From Hymenobacter canadensis (GTDB taxonomy: Bacteria; Bacteroidota; Bacteroidia; Cytophagales; Hymenobacteraceae): a stretch of 64,000 nucleotides of DNA. This document shows, piece after piece, positions 60,561 through 64,000 of the stretch. The stretch covers positions 248,001-312,000 of the forward strand of contig NZ_CP114768.1 of NCBI RefSeq assembly GCF_027359925.1, written 5' to 3'. A program made the translations under genes and the position numbers. The notes under the pieces were generated by a model. That model did not search any database and had not been told where the DNA came from. It saw only the letters and a program-made list of their open reading frames with translations. Position 1 is the stretch's first letter, and the number at the start of each line of letters is the position of its first letter.

Positions 60561-60596
60561 TTTGGTCAAGTTTTTACACGTAAAAGCTTGACCAAA
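60561..60596. terminator. Long perfect hairpin after the efflux operon
   Basis: TTTGGTCAAG (60561-60570) pairs perfectly with CTTGACCAAA (60587-60596). The inner bases TTTTTA and TAAAAG extend the stem to a 4-base loop. It lies 37 bases after the stop of the outer-membrane gene and probably ends its transcript. Confidence 0.65.
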
Positions 60597-60633
60597 ACAA
60601 GAAAAGGCAACCATTCTTGACCCAGCTCTCATT

Positions 60634-62154
60634 CTATTGCCAGCTCCCCCCCAGAGCCCGCACCAGCTGCACGAGGTAGCGCAACTGCTCGCCCCGATTC
60701 TGAGCTACCAGCCGGGCAGCCTCCAGGTTGGTACGGTTGGCATCCACTACCTCAAAATAGGAGGTAAGGCCGGTACGGTACCGCTCCAGGGTGAGGCGAA
60801 CCGCTAACCGGGAGGCCCGCTGCGCCCGCTCCTGCGCGGCCAGTTGCTGCTGACTGAAGCGCACATCGGCCAGGGCTGTTTCTACCTCCTGAAAGGCCAC
60901 TAAGGCCCGCTGCTGGTAGTCGGCGGCCAGGGCCTGGTAGCGTGCTTCGACTACCTGCTGAGTAGCGCGGTTGCGTCCACCATTGAAGATGGGTATGGAC
61001 ACCATACCGCCCAAGTAATAGGTATAGTTGGCGCTGACTTTGGGCAGGTCAGCTAGTTCGGCACTCTGCGGGCCGATACTGCCATTAAAGGAGACTGCCG
61101 GCAGGCGGGCGAGCCGGGCAACGTCCCCGCGCGCACCAGCGGCAGCCAGCTGTCGTTCGGCCCGATACAGGTCGGGGCGGCGCGTGAGCAGGGCCGCCGG
61201 CAAGGTGAGCGGAACAACTGGTACCGCTACCACGCCGGGGCGGGGCGCCACCGTGAAGGCACTGGCTGGTTGCCCTACAGCCGTGGACAAGGCATTCTCC
61301 AGCCCGGCACGCTGGCGCTGCACATCCAGTAGGGTAGCCTCCACCAGGGCCAGCTCGCTTTCGGCCCGGCGCACGGCTATTTCGTTATCGACACCGGCTT
61401 TAAAGCGGGCCTGGGTTAACAACAGGCTGCGCTGCCGGTCCTGGCGGGTGGTGTCGAGCACGGCGGCATCGGCATCGAGGGCCCGCAGGCCAAAGTAATA
61501 CGTGGCCGCATCGGTGGTGAGCGTGAGCTGCACGACGCGCAGGTCCGCTTCGACAGCCTGGGCATCGGCCCGGGCCGCCCGCACGTCGCCGCGCAGCCGC
61601 CCCCACACGTCGGCCTCGTAGCTTACGTTGAGTGGCACATAGTATTGTGTCTGCACCACGCCCCGGCGGTTGGTGGCTCCGTCCCCGAGGGCAAAGGGAA
61701 TGGGCCGCAGACCGGAAAGGCGGGTGCGGTAGGCCTGCGGATCAAGCGTGATGTCGGGCAAACGGTACGAATTGGCAATGCGCACAGAAGCCCGGGCTTC
61801 CTCCACCCGGGCCGCCGCCGCCCGCATAGTAGGGCTGGCGGCCAGGGCCTGCTCTTCCAGCTTGTTGAGTTCCGGATCAGCAAATACTTCCCACCAGGCG
61901 GGCAGGCTAGCAGGCTGGTCGGCCGCGACCGGGGCCACCGTAGGCGTCAAGGGCTGCGCAACTGGAGTAGGAGAGGGGGGCGACGCATTTTTCCAGGCCG
62001 CCGGCACGGCTACATCGGGCCGCTGATAGCCGGGGCCACGCACACAACCTATCAATAGACTGGTAAGGCCACCTAAAATCAGCACTGCCAAGCGGCCAAC
62101 ATATGGCTTCTGCCCCCGGAAGTGCCTCGCAGAGTCATAGCGTCTGTGCTTCAT
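60634..62154 (-). CDS. Outer-membrane efflux lipoprotein (NodT/TolC type)
   Basis: 506 residues. A lipobox near LGGLTSLLIGC (Cys37) is followed by the standard efflux start (GPGYQRPDVAVPAAWKNASP, LPAWWEVFADPELNKLEEQA). Two long helical outer-membrane-efflux repeats follow (SPTMRAAAARVEEARASVRI; YLGGMVSIPIFNGGRNRATQ, YQQRALVAFQEVETALADVR, LTLERYRTGLTSYFEVVDAN). It forms the outer-membrane channel of a tripartite RND pump. It overlaps the adaptor gene by 4 bases (ATGA), so the two are translated together. Confidence 0.93.
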   Translation of the reverse strand: MKHRRYDSARHFRGQKPYVGRLAVLILGGLTSLLIGCVRGPGYQRPDVAVPAAWKNASPPSPTPVAQPLTPTVAPVAADQPASLPAWWEVFADPELNKLEEQALAASPTMRAAAARVEEARASVRIANSYRLPDITLDPQAYRTRLSGLRPIPFALGDGATNRRGVVQTQYYVPLNVSYEADVWGRLRGDVRAARADAQAVEADLRVVQLTLTTDAATYYFGLRALDADAAVLDTTRQDRQRSLLLTQARFKAGVDNEIAVRRAESELALVEATLLDVQRQRAGLENALSTAVGQPASAFTVAPRPGVVAVPVVPLTLPAALLTRRPDLYRAERQLAAAGARGDVARLARLPAVSFNGSIGPQSAELADLPKVSANYTYYLGGMVSIPIFNGGRNRATQQVVEARYQALAADYQQRALVAFQEVETALADVRFSQQQLAAQERAQRASRLAVRLTLERYRTGLTSYFEVVDANRTNLEAARLVAQNRGEQLRYLVQLVRALGGSWQ

Positions 62155-63764
62155 GGCTTCGTAGCAGGTTTTTGCGCCTCGCTGGACTTGGACGTTGCGG
62201 CGGGCGGGCGAGGCTCATCAACGGGCAGCGACACGCGGGGCCGGTCCGGATCATAGAGCGGCTCGGGCCCTTTGGGCTTGTCTTTATCCTCGCCCTGGCC
62301 TTTCTTCTCGTCCTTGCCCGATTCGGCCTGCCGTACTTCCACGGCCAGTCCGTCGCGCAGGGCTTCGCTGGGGTTGATGACCAGCAGCTCCCCACCTCGC
62401 AGACCCTTGCTCACCTCAATCTGGTCCCCAAAATCCCGGCCTGGCTCAATGGTCTGGAAATACACCTTTTTATTGCGTACTACCACTACCTTCGACTCCA
62501 GGCCACTAGGCACCAGCGCGTTAGCCGAAATAATAACACCCGGGTTGGCTTGCGGGAGCTGAAAGCGAACCAGGGCAAAGATGCCGGGCTTGAGCTCATC
62601 CTTGGGGTTGGGTATCTTAACTTCCGTCAGCAGGGTGCGGGTATCGGTGGCCAGGGCCCCTGAGTTGCGGGATACGCGGCCGGGAAAGGGCCGGTCCGGA
62701 AACTCGGGGACGATAAAATCGGCCAGCAGGCCGGGGCGGATGCTGGGGACGTAGTTCTGGGGCACGTTGACAAAGGCGCGCAGCGTATCGGTTTGCTCGA
62801 GCTTGAAGAGCTGGCTGCCCTCGGCATTGCTGGTCGAAACCAGAGCGCCAACTTCCACCCCCCGCTCCGTGACAATACCACTGAACGGGGCCGTGACGCG
62901 CCGAAAGCTGCGCTGGGCCAGCAACTGGTTGAGGATGGCGCGCTGGGCGTCGTACTGGGCCCGTCCCTGGTCGAGCTCCTGGCGGGAAATGGCTCCCGGC
63001 AGCTCAATGCTGCGCAGGCGGTTGTAGCTGCTGCGGGCCAGCTCCTGGTTGGCGCGGGCCTCGGTGACGCGCTGGTCCAGCTCGGGCGTGGCAATGAGGG
63101 CCAGCAACTGCCCTTCTCGCACCCGGGCACCAATGTCGGCGTACCAGGCTTCCACGTAGCCGTCAGTGCGGGCAAAGAGGTAGGTTTCCCGGTTGGCGCG
63201 GGTGTTGGCCGGTAGTTCCACACGGGTGGTGTCGGGGCCTTTTTTGGCCGCTAGCACCTGTACTACCGGCTTGGCAATGAGCATGGCCCCGGCCGCTTTC
63301 TTGCGGGCCCGGGCTTTCTGAATTCGCGGGAGGATGCCAACCAAAAGCAGCAGCACGAAAAAGCCCCCAATCCCGAGCAGGATAAATCCTAAGCGCCGCT
63401 TGCTGCGCGGCTTTTTAGCTCCGGGGTCTTGGTCTGCTCCCGCCTTTTCGTCTGATTTCTCGGGGTCATCTGGTTTATCGGGGTCTTCTGGTTTGTCGGT
63501 TGAATCCGGTGCCTGCTCACCCGCGGCAGGCGTATCGTCTTCCGCTTTCGGCTTCTCGTCTTGCTCGCCAAACCGCATGTGGTCCTTAATGGCCTGGTCA
63601 GGGTCGTTATGGTTTACGTTATCTGCCGGCGTTTTTGTCCGGTCCGTGCTTTCCGGCCGCTGGCCTGCTTCCCCCTGCGGGTCTTGGCGGCCGGATCCGG
63701 TTGATGAGGCGGCATCGTTGGCTTCCGGTTCGGCGGCAGTAGGCTTATCAGGTAGGTCAGGCAT
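62151..63764 (-). CDS. RND efflux periplasmic adaptor with long acidic N-terminus
   Basis: 537 residues, longer than usual adaptors (about 370-400). The first 120 residues are Asp/Glu/Lys/Pro-rich (for example EDDTPAAGEQAPDSTDKPED) and probably cytoplasmic and unstructured. One membrane anchor (RRLGFILLGIGGFFVLLLLV) leads to lipoyl-type and hairpin domains (ANTRANRETYLFARTDGYVE, VREGQLLALIATPELDQRVT, FRRVTAPFSGIVTERGVEVG) and a beta-barrel (ALVPSGLESKVVVVRNKKVY). An extra Pro/Lys-rich tail follows. It joins the RND permease to the outer-membrane channel. The extended acidic N-terminus is unusual; the reason is unknown. Confidence 0.9.
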   Translation of the reverse strand: MPDLPDKPTAAEPEANDAASSTGSGRQDPQGEAGQRPESTDRTKTPADNVNHNDPDQAIKDHMRFGEQDEKPKAEDDTPAAGEQAPDSTDKPEDPDKPDDPEKSDEKAGADQDPGAKKPRSKRRLGFILLGIGGFFVLLLLVGILPRIQKARARKKAAGAMLIAKPVVQVLAAKKGPDTTRVELPANTRANRETYLFARTDGYVEAWYADIGARVREGQLLALIATPELDQRVTEARANQELARSSYNRLRSIELPGAISRQELDQGRAQYDAQRAILNQLLAQRSFRRVTAPFSGIVTERGVEVGALVSTSNAEGSQLFKLEQTDTLRAFVNVPQNYVPSIRPGLLADFIVPEFPDRPFPGRVSRNSGALATDTRTLLTEVKIPNPKDELKPGIFALVRFQLPQANPGVIISANALVPSGLESKVVVVRNKKVYFQTIEPGRDFGDQIEVSKGLRGGELLVINPSEALRDGLAVEVRQAESGKDEKKGQGEDKDKPKGPEPLYDPDRPRVSLPVDEPRPPAATSKSSEAQKPATKP

Positions 63765-63806
63765 CAGGAAACGACACGGGTGGATAAAAGCAGGTAGCGG
63801 CAGATA

Positions 63807-64000
63807 TTACGCGGCAACGCGTGCTACAGGCTGCGTAACAGGGACTTTTTTCTTAAGCAGGCTATACATGATGGGTACGAGCAGCAGGGTGGTGAAGGTG
63901 GCCAGCAACAGCCCGCCGATAACGGCGCGGGCCAGTGGCGCGTTTTGCTCCCCGCCCTCACCCAGCGCCAGCGACATTGGCAGCAGACCAATAATAGCCG
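63807..64000 (-). CDS. RND efflux permease, C-terminal end (runs off window)
   Basis: 64 residues visible, ending in a TAA at 63807. The piece reads IGLLPMSLALGEGGEQNAPL, ARAVIGGLLLATFTTLLLVP and IMYSLLKKK, the end of an AcrB/MdtB-type inner-membrane permease. It is upstream of the adaptor gene (42 bases), so the operon order is permease, adaptor, outer-membrane channel. Confidence 0.9.
   Translation of the reverse strand, partial: AIIGLLPMSLALGEGGEQNAPLARAVIGGLLLATFTTLLLVPIMYSLLKKKVPVTQPVARVAA

Overview
This window most resembles a high-GC member of the Bacteroidota, probably Hymenobacter or a close relative in Cytophagales. The evidence is: several large secreted proteins that end in type IX secretion (T9SS) sorting domains, short lipoproteins with Bacteroidota-style signal peptides, LytTR regulators paired with PAS-rich hybrid kinases, promoters of the TAnnTTTG type with few Shine-Dalgarno sequences, and IS3, IS5, IS481 and IS1182 family elements. 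The genus is inferred from style, not from a marker gene; no rRNA or tRNA gene was seen.

Layout. 1-8.4 kb: a partial PAS-rich histidine kinase, IS5 and IS481 transposase remnants, a T9SS surface protein, a LytTR response regulator, a complete IS3 element and a cysteine hydrolase. 8.5-9.0 kb: a MITE-like element and a small SH3 protein. 9.06-42.0 kb: a long array of mostly small, mostly unrelated genes (lipoproteins, secreted proteins, small membrane proteins, immunity-like proteins, a Fic enzyme, ADP-ribosylglycohydrolase, DUF416, COQ4-like and tail-tube proteins). They are separated by about 34 copies of a 32-50 bp repeat. 42-46 kb: lipoproteins, a GT39-type glycosyltransferase and a small membrane protein. 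46.5-57.2 kb: a signalling block with two hybrid kinases, a second LytTR regulator and a free Hpt protein, interrupted by a frameshifted RCC1-repeat T9SS protein and IS debris. 58-60.2 kb: a hydrolase and tail-tube-like pair. 60.6-64 kb: an RND efflux operon running off the window.

The main discovery candidate is the 9-42 kb array. The repeat has one fixed orientation in the left arm (9.06-20.6 kb) and the opposite one in the right arm (24.5-42.0 kb), whatever the direction of the genes. The arms face each other across a serine recombinase gene with dyad-symmetric res-like sites in front of it. Units are mostly 0.35-1 kb and usually hold one gene. This is the layout of a cassette array such as an integron, but the repeat does not look like a canonical attC site and no integron integrase is in the window. 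An IS1182 element sits inside one repeat copy and has duplicated the 4 bp GGTC. Several array genes carry single in-frame stops or frameshifts.

How the genes may work together. The kinases, LytTR regulators and Hpt protein look like a duplicated phosphorelay set built from the same parts. The T9SS proteins are probably displayed on the cell surface. The array appears to be a store of accessory genes, some resembling immunity or antitoxin proteins. Two tail-tube proteins of contractile-injection type stand apart from any sheath or baseplate genes. All functions are assigned by reading motifs; no database search was run.
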